Source: Actinostola sp. cb2023
Taxonomy: Eukaryota; Cnidaria; Anthozoa; Actiniaria; Actinostolidae
DNA: 64,000 nucleotides
Assembly (NCBI GenBank): GCA_033675265.1
Contig: JAUJYZ010000838.1
Span: 186,001-250,000, forward strand
Direction of reading: 5' to 3'
Shown: positions 1-11,741 of the stretch, in pieces
Position numbering within the stretch: position 1 is the first letter of the stretch
Layout of the letters: the number at the start of each line of letters is the position of its first letter
Notes under the pieces: model-generated
Told to the model about the DNA's origin: nothing
Databases searched by the model: none
The model's input: only the letters and a program-made list of their open reading frames with translations
Translations under genes and position numbers: made by a program

Positions 1-172
1 TACCAGGGGGGTGTTGCATTAAACTTAATGCCAAGCATAACTGCTTACACTAGGACGTTCAACCCAGTCAATATTAACCATATTAACCTCTAACGTTAGC
101 AATTACGCCCTACATTATAAAGTTTTAGGAAGCTCGCTATAGTTCAGTCTAGATGGGCCTGGAAATCGAGAC

Positions 173-1672
173 TTGGTATTAGTATTAGTATCTAGGTATT
201 AGCATTGATATTAGTATTGGTATTGGTATTGGTATTAGTATTGGTATTGGTATTGGTATTGGTATTGGTATTGGTATTGGTATTGGTATTAGTATTAGTA
301 GTATTAGTACTAGTACTAGTACTAGTATTAGTATTAGTATTAGTATTAGTATTAGTATTAGCATTGATATTAGTATTGATATTAGTATTGATATTAGTAT
401 TAGTATTAGTATTAGTATTAGTATTAGTATTAGTATTAGTATTAGTATTAGTATTAGTATTAGTATTAGTATTAGTATCTAGGTATTAGCTTCGATATTA
501 GTATTGGTATTGGTATTGGTATTGGTATTGGTATTGGTATTGGTATTGGTATTGGTATTGGTATTGGTATTGGTATTGGTATTGGTATTGGTATTGGTAT
601 TGGTATTGGTATTGGTATTGGTATTGGTATTGGTATTGGTATTGGTATTGGTATTGGTATTGGTATTGGTATTGGTATTGGTATTGGTATTGGTATTGGT
701 ATTGGTATTGGTATTGGTATTGGTATTGGTATTGGTATTGGTATTGGTATTGGTATTGGTATTGGTATTGGTATTGGTATTGGTATTGGTATTGGTATTG
801 GTATTGGTATTGGTATTGGTATTGGTATTAGTATTAGTATTAGTATTAGTATTAGTATTAGTATTAGTATTAGTATCTAGGTATTAGCATCTAGGTATTA
901 GCATTGATATTAGTATTGATATTAGTATTGGTATTGGTATTGGTATTGATATTAGCATTGATATTAGTATTGGTATTGGTATTGATATTAGCATTGATAG
1001 TTAGTATTGGTATTGGTATTGGTATTGGTATTGGTATTGGTATTGGTATTGGTATTGGTATTGGTATTGGTATTGGTATTGGTATTGGTTGGTATTGGTA
1101 TTGGTATTGGTATTGGTATTGGTATTGGTATTGGTATTGGTATTGGTATTGGTATTGGTATTGGTATTGGTATTGGTATTGGTATTGGTATTGGTATTGG
1201 TATTGGTATTGGTATTGGTATTGGTATTGGTATTGGTATTGGTATTGGTATTGGTATTGGTATTGGTATTGGTATTGGTATTGGTATTGGTATTAGTATT
1301 AGTATTAGTATTAGTATTAGTATTAGTATTAGTATTAGTATTAGTATTAGTATTAGTATTAGTATTAGTATTGGTATTGGTATTGGTATTGGTATTGGTA
1401 TTGGTATTGGTATTGGTATTGGTATTGGTATTGGTATTGGTATTGGTATTGGTATTGGTATTGATATTAGCATTGATATTAGTATTTGTATTGGTATTGG
1501 TATTGGTATTGATATTAGTATTGATATTAGTATTGGTATTGGTATTGGTATTGGTATTGGTATTGGTATTGATATTGATATTGGTATTGGTATTGGTATT
1601 GGTATTGGTATTAGTATTAGTATTAGTATTAGTATTAGAATTAGTATTAGCATTAGCATTAGTATTAGTATT
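173..1672. repeat. Hexanucleotide array (TATTGG/TATTAG)n
   Basis: About 1.5 kb of a 6-bp repeat alternating between long blocks of TATTGG and TATTAG, with rarer TATTGA variants. A longer module containing TATCTAGGTATTAGC recurs near 188, 476, 874 and again at 2918, so the array has a higher-order structure. All six frames are open over long stretches because the hexamer has no stop in most frames. The resulting Leu-Val, Gly-Ile or Thr-Asn dipeptide ORFs are artefacts. Bases 1-172 hold nothing I recognise. Confidence 0.95.
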
Positions 1673-2911
1673 TGCTGCGAGCGTAGCGAGCAGCGAAACT
1701 AATCTTGACGGAGTTCCTGTGTCATGTGTGGTCGTGTGGGATCTGGGCACTTATGTGGATGCAACGAGAATCTCGACTGCATTTCACGGAGTGGATGGAG
1801 ATGATTTTTGTGAGCCACGGTACTTTTGATCAGCGCACACTCACAACACGACTCGTTTGATCGGAGTATCGTTTATTTTTTCGCTGATTCAAGCCAGGAA
1901 AGTGTTCGTTTTCTACAAATCCATGATGTCAAATGCAACTTTATTCATTGTTGGAAGCATTCATCGGGGCCATGAACAATTTAGTGACATTTCAAGGGGA
2001 AGACAATGTTGTTTTATGAGTTTTCAGCGCTGTTGACTGTTGTGTGTCAGTCGCATCCAGTTCCACAATGGAGTACTTCTACAGCCTTCTTTCAGATGCT
2101 TTTGAAAGACACAGTATCCCAGATACAGAGACGCTGTCGCTGACCTATCTACCTGATCGAGTTTGTTGGTCTTCGTCAAACCAATCCGGCCCATGCCATT
2201 GGCATTGGCATGGAAGCAACTACTGAATCAAATTATACGATCCATCCTGGTGTACTTTTATCTTCTACAAGTGTGCTATGAGGCTTCGACATCTTTCCTG
2301 GCCAGTAACATTGTATATAATATACACCAAACACAATTCTCTATTTCATTGAATCCATATTTGTATTAATTACTGCATATCAGTAGAGTACAAACTATTA
2401 AAAGCGTGCAACATAAATAGTGCAAAGTATTGCATGCTTTTAGTGCTTGTACATGTCTATAGCTGTCTGTCTATGACCAGATTATTATAGTGTTAGTATT
2501 TGTATTTTAAAAGCAACACCATACACCATTTTAATGGTGTATATAGAAACTCGGGTGGGAATGAGAATAAATAGAGACATGGAAGGGGACAATGTGACCG
2601 GGACAGGAATGAGAATCAATGGAGATGTGGGATGGGAACAATGGGGACAAGGGTGGAAATGAGAATCAGTAGAGATATGGGAGGGGGAGGGGATTTTAGT
2701 GGGTATAGATAGGTGTCTCTAATTAGTTTCTTGTAAGTTAGAACACATGACACAGTACGTAATAAAGTTATTATTATTATTATACTGCATTTTATTATTT
2801 TATTTTACCACAAATGTGCCTTGCTGACAAGGGACAGCCACATGCATTGAAAGCTACATGTACGGCAGTGCACAACTCGCAGCACTACACTTTCTACCAG
2901 AAACGACTAGT
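1670..2911 (+). repeat. Inverted long-range duplication, copy 1
   Basis: This segment matches, as reverse complement, 30357-31928 inside fucosidase B intron 1. Shared landmarks are the GCGAGCAGCGAAAC end, a block around 1690-1830, a block around 2045-2200 and the CTAGTAGTTTCTGG-type end. Two short open stretches are shared: one ending at the TGA near 1829 (with [13 protein letters not shown]) and one starting at ATG 2068 (with [15 protein letters not shown]). Copy 1 keeps the second ORF open to 2226; copy 2 has a stop soon after its ATG. I do not recognise either peptide. It may be an unclassified mobile element or a duplicated gene fragment. Hexanucleotide repeats flank this copy on both sides but not copy 2. 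Confidence 0.75.
2523..2787. mobile_element. Insertion of about 265 bp relative to the inverted paralogue
   Basis: In copy 2 the equivalent sequence reads straight through GCAACACCATACTGCATT. Here it is split after GCAACACCATA and resumes with CTGCATTTTA. The inserted DNA opens with a small palindrome around CACCATTTTAATGGTG, carries about three imperfect repeats of a roughly 50-bp purine-rich unit containing GGAATGAGAATCAATAGAG (2552-2700), and ends in a TTATTATTATTATA tail. A retroposon-like or MITE-like insertion is likely. Superfamily not recognised. Confidence 0.55.
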
Positions 2912-2998
2912 AGTATTAGTATCTAGGTATTAGCATTGATATTAGTATTGGTATTGGTATTGGTATTGGTATTGGTATTGGTATTAGTATTTGTACAT
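2912..2998. repeat. Short hexanucleotide block
   Basis: Same TATTGG/TATTAG repeat and same TATCTAGGTATTAGC module as at 173-1672, on the far side of the inverted duplication. The duplicated segment therefore seems to have landed in, or captured, the array. It ends about 70 bp downstream of the last readable HECT exon. Confidence 0.85.
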
Positions 2999-3069
2999 TG
3001 GTATTAGTATTATTGTCCTTTAGTCAGTTTTGGCCAAATGACAATCGACCAAAACCTCAAATGTCTTAC

Positions 3070-3552
3070 TTGATCAGTGGAGAATCCTTAGTCAGACCAC
3101 CATCATATTCTGTGGCACTTTCAAGAGCTTCAAAATCCAATTCCTGGCAAAGCAACAAAAAAGTACTGAGTTTTCTTCTTTAACAGAAATATCTGGATGT
3201 ACATGTAGTTCTTTAGGTATTGGCTTAGTTACTTACCTTGCTCCCACAAACTAAGAGTTCCACCTCATCTGGCCTGAAGAATGTCTTCAATGGTGAGTCA
3301 CCAACTACCAAGTCAAAACCAGTTTTGAAGGCATTGAACTACACAAAGAAACAAACATGGTTATCACTAGAACAGATTTTGCATGACTGTGAAAAATGTA
3401 CGGACGTGTCATGACGTTTTAGGGTTTTGAACGAATCTGTGACCGTGCTTCACAGACAAGGTATCCTCACCTGCTTTTCTATGGATCTGTTCAAGATGAA
3501 ATCAGCATACAGGATGACATATTCCTGGAAACCATGATAAATAATAATAATA

Positions 3553-3594
<42 letters not shown>

Positions 3595-6500
3595 TAAAAA
3601 TATCATATATTTATATAGCGCTTTTTCCTAGGAAGCCCAAAAGCGCTAATACAATAAAATAAATATACAATAAATAAGTATACTAATTAGATTAATTATA
3701 AGAAAGAAAGAAAGGAGCAAAGGATTAAAGGAATTAGGGAATGTTACAGGACAACGTGGATACCAGGTAGCCGTGATTTTGACAATTTTTAACATAAAAT
3801 ATAAAATCTGGCAGCATTTCTCACTCTGCACAGTGAGTCTGGAAGGTATTGAGCACTGAGTTCTAGTTTGAATACTAACATTGTCTTTGAAGAAATGAAG
3901 ACATAATCCAAAAGAAATTGTTTGCTTACAACTCTGTTGTCATTGGTTACTGGGATGTCCCCTCCGTTTTCCTTCAAGTCATGAGTTAAACTAGAGCCAA
4001 ACACATCAGTGTAACCAATCTTAAAGGTACAGAGGAAGTCATCTTGGACATTTCCAATGTATTCCAACAATATTTTCAAGCTTTTGTACAAAGTCTATCA
4101 TACAAAAACACCATGTTACAGCCAATATATATACAGTATTTATCATTCTATTCTATTCTATTCTACACTGCTCTGCTCTGCTCTGCTCTGCTGCTCTGCT
4201 CTGCTCTGCTCTGCTCTGCTCTGCTCTGCTCTGCTCTGCTCTGCTCTGCTCTGCTCTGCTCTGCTCTGCTCTGCTCTGCTCTGCTCTGCTCTGCTCTGCT
4301 CTGCTCTGCTCTGCTCTGCTCTGCTCTGCTCTGCTCTGCTCTACTCTGCTCTACACTACTCTACACTGCTCTACTCTACACTACACTGCTACTCTACACT
4401 GCTCTACTCTACACTGCTCTACTCTACACTGCCCTACTCTACTCTGCTCTACTCTACACTACTCTACTCTACTCTACTCTACTCTACTCTACTCTACTCT
4501 ACTCTACTCTACTCTACTCTACTCTACTCTACTCTACTCTACTCTACTCTACTCTACTCTACTCTACTCTACTCTACACTGCTCTACTCTACTCTACCCT
4601 ACACTACTCATAGACTACTCTGCTCATGGACTACTCTACTCTACTCTACTCTACTCTACACTACTACTCTACTCTACTACTCTACACTACTCTACTCTAC
4701 TACTCTACACACTACTACACTACTCTACACTACTACTCTACTCTACTCTACTCTGCTCCACTACCTACACTACTCTACCTACTCTACTCTACTCTACTCT
4801 ACTCTACTCTACTCTACACTACTCTACTCTACTCTACACTGCTCTACTCTACCCTACACTGCCCTACTCTACTCTACTCTGCTCTATTCTATTCTACTTA
4901 TAGACTACTCTACTATCTACTCTACTATCTACTCTAGTATCTACTCTACTCTACTATCTACTCTACTCTGCTCTACACTGCTGTATTCTACTCTACCCTA
5001 CACTGCCCTACTCTACTCTACCCTACTCTACTCATAGACTACTCTACCCTACACTGCCCTACTCTACTCTACTCTATTCTACTTATAGACTACTCTACTA
5101 TCTACTCTACTATACTCTGCTCTACACTGCTGTATTCTACTCTACTCTACATTGCTCTTCTCTACTCTACTCTACTCTACTCTACTCTACTCTACTCTAC
5201 TCTACTCTACTCTACTCTACTCTACTCTACTCTACTCTACTCTACTACTCTACTCTACTCTACACTGCTCTACTCTACACTGCTCTACTCTACACTGCTC
5301 TACTCTACACTGCTCTACTCTACACTGCTCTACTCTACTCTACCCTACTCTATTATATTCTACGTCCCCACTCTACTCTACTCATAGACTACTCTATTCA
5401 TAGACTACTCTATTCTATCCTCACTAACAATAACAATCTTTCTGAGAACAACTTACTGGATGGGAATCCTTTAGATCCTCAAATGTTCCTTGTTTACCAA
5501 ATAGTTTTCTGTATACAACCATTGGAAAGTGAATATCCAGAATGATGTTGTTGTAAATAGCCAAACCAACAACAAGACCAATTAGACGAAACTGTGCATC
5601 ACTCTCAAATGATGTTGGGTTGACCCAGCATATCCTTGTCTCAGAATCATAGGTGAACATCCCTAGTCATTGAAATAAAATAAACAAATATTTTATTTTC
5701 AAAAATCTCACAGTTAATCCTCTCTGAGCAACTACATATGACAACAAGGGCTTCAGGAGGGAGATGGTCATACCAGATTATGTGGGTGTGACAAGTCTTC
5801 AAGTAAACACATACACATGGACAAGTACTATAGCTGCTAGCTCTCATTAGTGACCACTTCTAACTTCATACTACACACCTACATGTGTTTATCACTGTTA
5901 TGTACAATGTACTACATGTAGAGTGCAAACCATATGTCCGTGAAACAGTACTAAATAATTAGTACTAAATAGCACTGATGAAACAATAGAAAACAATAGA
6001 GATAACACTATTTAGTACTATTTAGTAATAGTACTATTTCACGGACATATGGTTTGCACTCTATGTATTAATTATATATTGTCTCACCCGTCTAAGCAAC
6101 TTTGTTGTCTTCAAAAAAAGGGCATTTTGCTTTTTGAAAGACATTTGACTTACATGTATAAACACATATTTCTGATGTTAGCCACTACAAAAGGCAATGC
6201 ACACATACAAGTACTTAAATTGTGAAAGATGACTGGAATGTAAGGGTAACAAGGAAGATCTCTAGGGGTTGATGTCTGTAACATGACTTTACCATAATCA
6301 GGGTTGAAGATCTCTTCAACTACCAACTGAAAGAACTCTTTGGACACTCCTCCCTCATCAATTCCTTGCTCGCCCTCAAACTCAACAACAAGTTGTTTCT
6401 TGAGATCCAGTGGGTTGTCCTGAGCAGCCATCTCCAGCTGAAATAAATACAAAATAATCAAATTATCAAATAATGTTCTACATCTACAATTTATTGTGTT

Positions 6501-9500
6501 GGTAACAATCGTAAGATATCAAACCAACTAGAAATATACTTAATAATAATGGCAATAATAACGACTTTCAACACATATAAGCCCTAATCTCACAGATGAG
6601 CTACACCCTAAGTTTGACAACTCAAATTATTAGTCTTATCATCAATAGTATAAAAATCATGCACAGTACATTTAGGCCACTTTTTCTAGATTTCCCATGG
6701 ATAAGCCACACTTGTGATTGTGAAATACGATTTTAGATCGAACGGTGTGGTTTATACACAAGTGTTTACAGTATTTCTTTTCTTTCTCCCTCTAATATAT
6801 CAACATGAATGACAACATTTAACAATAAGAGCAGAAGCAGATAATAAAAATAATAATTTAATAATAATAATAAATACTTATATGGCGCAAATTCACCATA
6901 TGGATATGAATATGCGCCTAAAAAAAAGTAATAATAATTAATATATATATGAATTGAAAATACACAACTAAAACTGCTATATCTAAATATCTTACCCTAA
7001 CTAGTGCATCATCTATCAGATTATCTCGTCTAACTTTAAGACGAAGGAATGGAGCATGCTGATGCCCATGTACAAGGCTATACAACATGGTTAATCTTCT
7101 CTCACTGTACATTCTTACTCGGTTATCATAAAACAATCCTAATCCTTTAGTTGCCGTACTAAGTAAAAAAGAGTGATTCAGAAATGAGAATTTTTGCTGT
7201 TGTTCACTCTTAAAGTGGGTGTAGTCACGGTCCACTTCTATGTGATCATTGAGTGGTTCGTTAACAAATTCTTCATAACTCAGGAGAGGTTGATGACAAT
7301 CATATGATTTTAGTCGTAGTTCCCTAACCAAGGGGTCTTGTAAGAAAGAGGTACTTGCTGATATAGATTCTAACGTGTTGTTTTCATGACGATTCACTTC
7401 AATTGGGTTTCTTTTGTCGCCTTCGATTAGACTAACTATGTATAAAAGTTTCATGGCTTTTGCGCTGTTGACTATCACATCGTCGTCATGAACTGGAACA
7501 TGATTGACAGATGAAGGACCTGTCAGTACTTGGTATGTAATTAATTGTTGCAAGGTCTGGAGCATGTGGCGGATGTCGTCGACTGGGAAAGAACACCAAA
7601 TTCGAACTAGCTGGGCTTGAGCTGATATTGGTAAGAGGCAGAGGACTTTGAGGAAGCTTGGCAGGGCTCTTTCCAAGTATTCAGGGCTTTGTAGCATAGT
7701 GTTTTCCATGATCACAATAAATTGATTCAGATAATTTGGATCATTGCAAGGGTTTTTGTAACGTAATTCCATCTCCACAGCAGTTGACAGAGCCTCTAAT
7801 GAGTTTATTAAAGCATTCTCTATTGACGAATCACCAATTTCAAATAGTGCATTATATACTCTTTTCACAGCCTCAACATCTACAAAAAGGGTTGCACCCT
7901 CTAACTGCTTTGGTTCTGCTAACAAAAAGCTTTTGTTCAAGGAATCTGCATCTGATAACACTTTCCCAATGCTATGAACAAGCTCTTTGTAGCTTCCAGC
8001 CTCTTTGCAAGATTTGACTGTTGAAAGTAGTGATACTTCTGTGAAAAATGGTGCCTTACTGGGATTGGGTCCTAGAAAAAAAAAAAAAATTAGCAAACAC
8101 ACTATATCCAAAGAGGATCACGCAAGCTTTATTCTACTTGTTGGACCCCAATCTTTCTTGACATTATTGTCTAAAACTGGCTATGAAAAGACTACAAATA
8201 GCAGCCTGGTATTGTGACCTCCATTGAAGGCGCTATGCATTTGTGCTGGGGCATTATATGCCTGCATTATTAAGTACAAACTAGAGATTTAGAAGATGGA
8301 AACCAGAACAATTCTGTCATCTGTCAAGACAAAAGTAGCTACAATGTGCCTGTTTTGGCTACATAATTTGCCTTTGTGGCTTTCAACTTCTACAAAAATG
8401 TCATCATTAGGTACATACAATGCTTAAATGCATTTTCAAAGATTTTTGCCAGCAGTGTGAATAATGTACCCTTGAACCAACTAAGTATGTGAATTATTAA
8501 CCTTTATGATGATTTTTCTTGGACTTGGCTATGATATTGCTGCATAGCTGAGCTCTTTCCTTGAAAAGCCTGAGAGCAAGGGCTGCAGCATCATTACTTG
8601 TAAGGTTAAGTCGTCCATTGGAAGCACAGTTCTCATTGGCACAATCTGCCACACCACAACCGTCAGTAAGCTGGTAGAAATAATTCTTGATTAACTGCTC
8701 TGCAGTGGCTTGTTTCCTACAAAACAGCAACACATATGGTGGAATAGAGTAAATGATCACTGTGTTCGACTCGCACCACTAATCAACATTGATGTTGGGG
8801 GGGGAGGGGGTAAAAAGACCTTATACGTGCGCCACAAAATCCCATTATCAATGATTTTCAAAGCGTTGGTGTTTCAAAGTAAATTGGTGCCGATTGTCTC
8901 TATCGGAATGTTACAGACGAAAACAACGAGACATGCAAGTTTTATTTTCATTGTTTTGTACACGACCCCACAAGCTTTTCAGCTTTAATTTTAATTGTGT
9001 ATAAAAAAAGTTATTGTATTGTATTGTACGTTTCGGCCCATACCAAAAATGGGTGATCTGTTCCCACAGCCAAAGGATGTCAAAGACCTGAGCTACAAAA
9101 CAGGAGTAGTATACAAAATCAAATGTTCGCATTGCGATTTTGTATACTACGGTCAAACCGAAAGGTCTTTGAGAACCAGAAAAGCCGAACACAGGAGAGC
9201 CATATGCAACAACCTTCCTGCCTCAAAAGTTGCTCAGCACGCCAACAACACTGGCCATGATTTTGATTTTGACAGCATGGAGGTGGTGGACACTGAAAAG
9301 AACGGCCATCAAAGACTTTTCCTGGAGGCCTGGCACTCCTCTCAAGATTTAAATTCAGGGAACGATTATATAAGAATACCAGACATTTATCAGACACTTT
9401 TCGCTCGCTCTACATGTAGCACGAGCGCTCGCTGTTAGTTTTGAATTGTGTGCGCTCGTATTTTAACGTTTTCCATCACACTGAAGAAGGTCTCTGGTCA

Positions 9501-11741
9501 GAGACCGAAATGTCTGTTTGAAAATTATTTTTTTCAATATAAACTCAAGTCAGAGACAACAACTATATCCTTATTATTATGTTACCTGACTGTAACTTCA
9601 CAATTTTTATATGTTCATTTTAAAATTAGAAGGTGAATTAAGAATGAATTCTAAAAAAAATTGGTGATTGTTGGTATTCCAAATGTAGAAAATTATCTTG
9701 TGCGCATGTCCAGCAATGGCATGAAAAGTTACTTGCTGATATACCTAACCGGCGTATAAGTCACACTTTTTTTTCCGAAAATCGCGATCCAAAGTTGAAG
9801 TAGCGGCTTATCTGCGAGAACATCGGGAATTGGTACCAGAAATTTACATAAAATAAACATAAATTAGTATAAAAGAGTAATGCACATCATTCGTGTGTTT
9901 ATTACTACTATTAGTTACTCCTAAAAGCATTGGTCATTGGTTAGACGTTAAACAGGCAAATTAACAGGTGCTAACACCTTTTCAGACAGTTTAACGGTTT
10001 GCTAAATTGCGCTAACGGTTTTACTACAAGACCTAACGGTTTGCTAAAGTGTTTTTCAATGATGAGCGGGTTGTTAATTTTTATCATTGTAACTATAATC
10101 TAGATAGCGCTTTGAGCACTAGGAAAAGCACTTTATAAATAATAAAGTATTAAGTATTATTAACACAACATGTGTCTATCAAGAGTCTCAAACATAACAT
10201 ACATGTGCACGCTAATGAACCTTAGATTTTAGAACTGATAATGCCGAAAGTTGGTGGGAAATATCACCATTCTTCCAGCGCTTCACGACTTGCTAATCTT
10301 CTCTGTATCGTTCCAATTTACATGTAATACGAACATATCCCGATAAGTAACTGTAAGGAGTTCAGCGTTCGAAGATATTCCGATAAGTAACCGTAAGCAG
10401 TTCGGTTGTGCTTGTTGTATTATGTGAACTGCACAGAACTGCATGAGACTGCGTAGCTCGTGGCCCTTGGCCCGAGCAATAATACTTCGGATTTAATTCG
10501 ATACGCGCTCGGAAACTACGACCCGTTTGTTAATATTTGAGGGAATCATATGTTCGGAAACTATTCGACCCATTTGTGGTCAACGGGGAAAAAAAGAATG
10601 CCCATTTTATAACTCGGGCTTCCTCCAGAAGTGCCTGAGTAAAAAACATTTTTTCCAAAATTTGCATTGCCAAACTCAGGGTGCGGCTTATCTGCGAGTG
10701 CAGCTTATACATGTATGCCGGTGAATACGGTACTCATAAAAACTCAAAAACAACTAGTAACATGCAACCAATTGACTGACAACACTGACAGGGTGCTCAT
10801 TAGATTTTTAAACAGACGGCCCAAAACTTTAAATGACGACATTTCCTTATAAGATGACATACAAAGGCAAATTATTTTATAGCCAATATGGGTACTTTTG
10901 TCTACAATCCCCGACAATATTAATGAAACAACTATCTAAATTATGACTGATTCTACCAAACATGGCACTAAGTTGCACATTAACTGCATGTCATGGTACT
11001 AACCTCCTCCCCCGTCATCAATGTTGAGGGTAGCAATGATCACTGTGTTCGACTCGCACCACTAATCAACATTGATGTTGGGGGGAGGGGGTAAAAAGAC
11101 CTTTTTGCGTGAGTCACAAAATACCATTATCAATGATTTTCAAAGCGTTAGTGTTTCAAAGTAAATTGGCGCCGATTGTAGACAGACAGCAACATTTTGC
11201 TAGTTGCCAGTGCTCTTCTGAGAACTATGAATATGGTATTGTAAAATCATGGCCAATTAATGACAAATCTGGCTTTATATCAATAAGTTGATTGATCAAC
11301 TCTTTTGTTATGATAAATAAATATCATTGGTTAATCAAGTTAATCACTTCGGTACAATGTCAATGACAGACATTAACAATAATATTAATATTGTGATGTG
11401 ATCAATAGCTATAAGGCTGAAATCCATATATAATATGAATCACAATAGATTCCTAACTTAGGTTTTATGAGAAGCAACCTTTCAAATCCAGCTGTATCCG
11501 CTGGCATGAATGTTAGTTATGTACGCTGACAGTAACCAACCTACAGTACAGACTACAACAGTACTTAATTGTGTACGTTTATATTCGTTTCAATAACGGC
11601 ATTATAAATTCAGTAGTGTTTGTCAAAGAAATAACGTATCAACATTGACAATTGATGAATAAACGTCCTATTCTTAGTGTTAGATCTTCAGCAAGCTTCA
11701 ACGAAAAACCCTATAGCTACATGCACTTACATGTTGTCCAT
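3070..11741 (-). CDS. UBE3A: UBE3A-like HECT E3 ubiquitin ligase (3' end absent)
   Basis: E3 ligase that takes ubiquitin from an E2 onto a HECT cysteine and then onto substrates. Minus-strand exons: 11731-11741, 8502-8716, 6996-8071, 6293-6437, 5457-5662, 3930-4094, 3471-3524, 3237-3338, 3070-3143. Phases join throughout, giving 682 residues. The start ATG at 11741 lies in a tiny first exon encoding MDN-M. The AZUL zinc finger follows, with Cys24, Cys29, Cys34 and Cys62. The central region is the conserved UBE3A core ([14 protein letters not shown]). The HECT N-lobe includes [35 protein letters not shown] and DLKENG. The last exon ends at TKDSPLI in phase 2. About 100 C-terminal residues expected from human UBE3A, including the catalytic-cysteine loop, are not found down to base 1; they probably lie left of the window, but loss is possible. 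Donor GTTAAT after exon 2 is weak. Introns carry satellite and transposons. Confidence 0.93.
3534..3655. repeat. (TAA)n microsatellite plus TATATAGCGC element
   Basis: An AAT/TAA run followed by TTTATATAGCGC and, 30 bases on, an AAGCGCT remnant, inside a HECT-gene intron. The same (TAA)n plus ATATAGCGC or ATATGGCGC arrangement occurs at about 6844, 58395, 59447, 60355, 63212 and 63585, so it is a dispersed family rather than chance. Similar modules are common in marine invertebrate genomes. Confidence 0.7.
4146..5430. repeat. Pentanucleotide satellite (CTGCT)n/(CTACT)n
   Basis: About 1.3 kb in the HECT intron between exons 5457-5662 and 3930-4094. A nearly pure CTGCT block (4166-4341) passes into CTACT blocks with ACACT and CATAGACTACT interruptions. 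The two pentamers differ by one base. Open frames through it (Leu-Cys-Ser-Ala type) are repeat artefacts. Confidence 0.95.
5920..6062. mobile_element. MITE with GAGTGCAAACCATATG termini
   Basis: Two arms of about 55 bp pair as an inverted repeat, opening GAGTGCAAACCATATGTCCG and closing with its complement, flanked by TA on each side. A second, longer member with similar ends lies at 34989-35270. Small size, no ORF and TA duplication fit a Tc1/mariner-type MITE. Confidence 0.8.
6844..6915. repeat. (TAA)n plus ATATGGCGC element
   Basis: TAATAATAATAAATACTTATATGGCGC followed by a reverse-complement-like ATATGCGCC. Member of the dispersed family described at 3534, in the HECT intron. Nearby 6745-6772 resembles the terminal sequence of the 15974-16738 element but is too diverged to bound. 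Confidence 0.6.
8743..8901 (+). repeat. Direct repeat R1 (about 145 bp)
   Basis: GATCACTGTGTTCGACTCGC through GTGCCGATTGT is repeated in the same orientation at 11036-11182 with few changes. The pair brackets 2.1 kb of HECT intron 1 that contains a Penelope-type fragment and a TIR element. It starts about 26 bases upstream of the splice acceptor of HECT exon 2. It could be a pseudo-LTR, a target-region duplication or an independent repeat. Confidence 0.7.
8970..9560 (+). mobile_element. Penelope-like element 3' fragment with GIY-YIG domain
   Basis: An ORF at 8995-9438 encodes a C-terminal GIY-YIG endonuclease module typical of Penelope-like retroelements: upstream [12 protein letters not shown], then the [20 protein letters not shown] core with the Cys-x2-Cys pair, GQT, R-SL-x-R and the EH motif, then [13 protein letters not shown] and LEAWHSSQ. 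I see no reverse transcriptase domain upstream, so the copy is 5'-truncated. A hammerhead-like motif starts 43 bases after the stop codon. It sits antisense in intron 1 of the HECT gene. The ORF is intact over the endonuclease, so the insertion may be fairly young. Confidence 0.85.
9481..9510 (+). ncRNA. Hammerhead-ribozyme-like core near the Penelope fragment
   Basis: The sequence reads CTGAAGA, then a six-pair stem GGTCTC/GAGACC with loop TGGTCA, then GAAA followed by TGTC. This matches the conserved hammerhead core CUGANGA-stem II-GAAA. Penelope-like elements are known to carry hammerhead motifs in their terminal repeats. Helices I and III were not convincingly built, so activity is unproven. 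Confidence 0.45.
9743..10730. mobile_element. Non-autonomous TIR element, CCGTATTCACCGGCG family
   Basis: The right end is GCCGGTGAATACGG followed by TA; the left end is a shortened ACCGGCGTATAAG. Inside, CTTATCTGCGAGA and ACTCGGGCTTCCTCC blocks match, in opposite orientation, the 765-bp element at 15974-16738. No transposase ORF. The interior also contains AACGGTTTGCTAAA-like repeats near 10000-10050. Confidence 0.75.
11036..11182 (+). repeat. Direct repeat R2 (partner of R1)
   Basis: Second copy of the 145-bp unit starting GATCACTGTGTTCGACTCGC. Flanking sequence differs from R1: here it continues into GTAGACAGACAGCAAC. From 11183 to 11730, the 5' part of HECT intron 1, I see no further feature. 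Confidence 0.7.

Noticed and set aside
205..1829. Long Leu-Val, Gly-Ile and Thr-Asn repeat ORFs on both strands
   Set aside because: They are translations of a stop-free hexanucleotide repeat with no unique sequence or splice context.
4044..5403. Leu-Tyr-Ser/Leu-Cys-Ser ORFs up to 326 codons
   Set aside because: Pentanucleotide satellite in a HECT-gene intron, antisense to the gene; all three frames are open.
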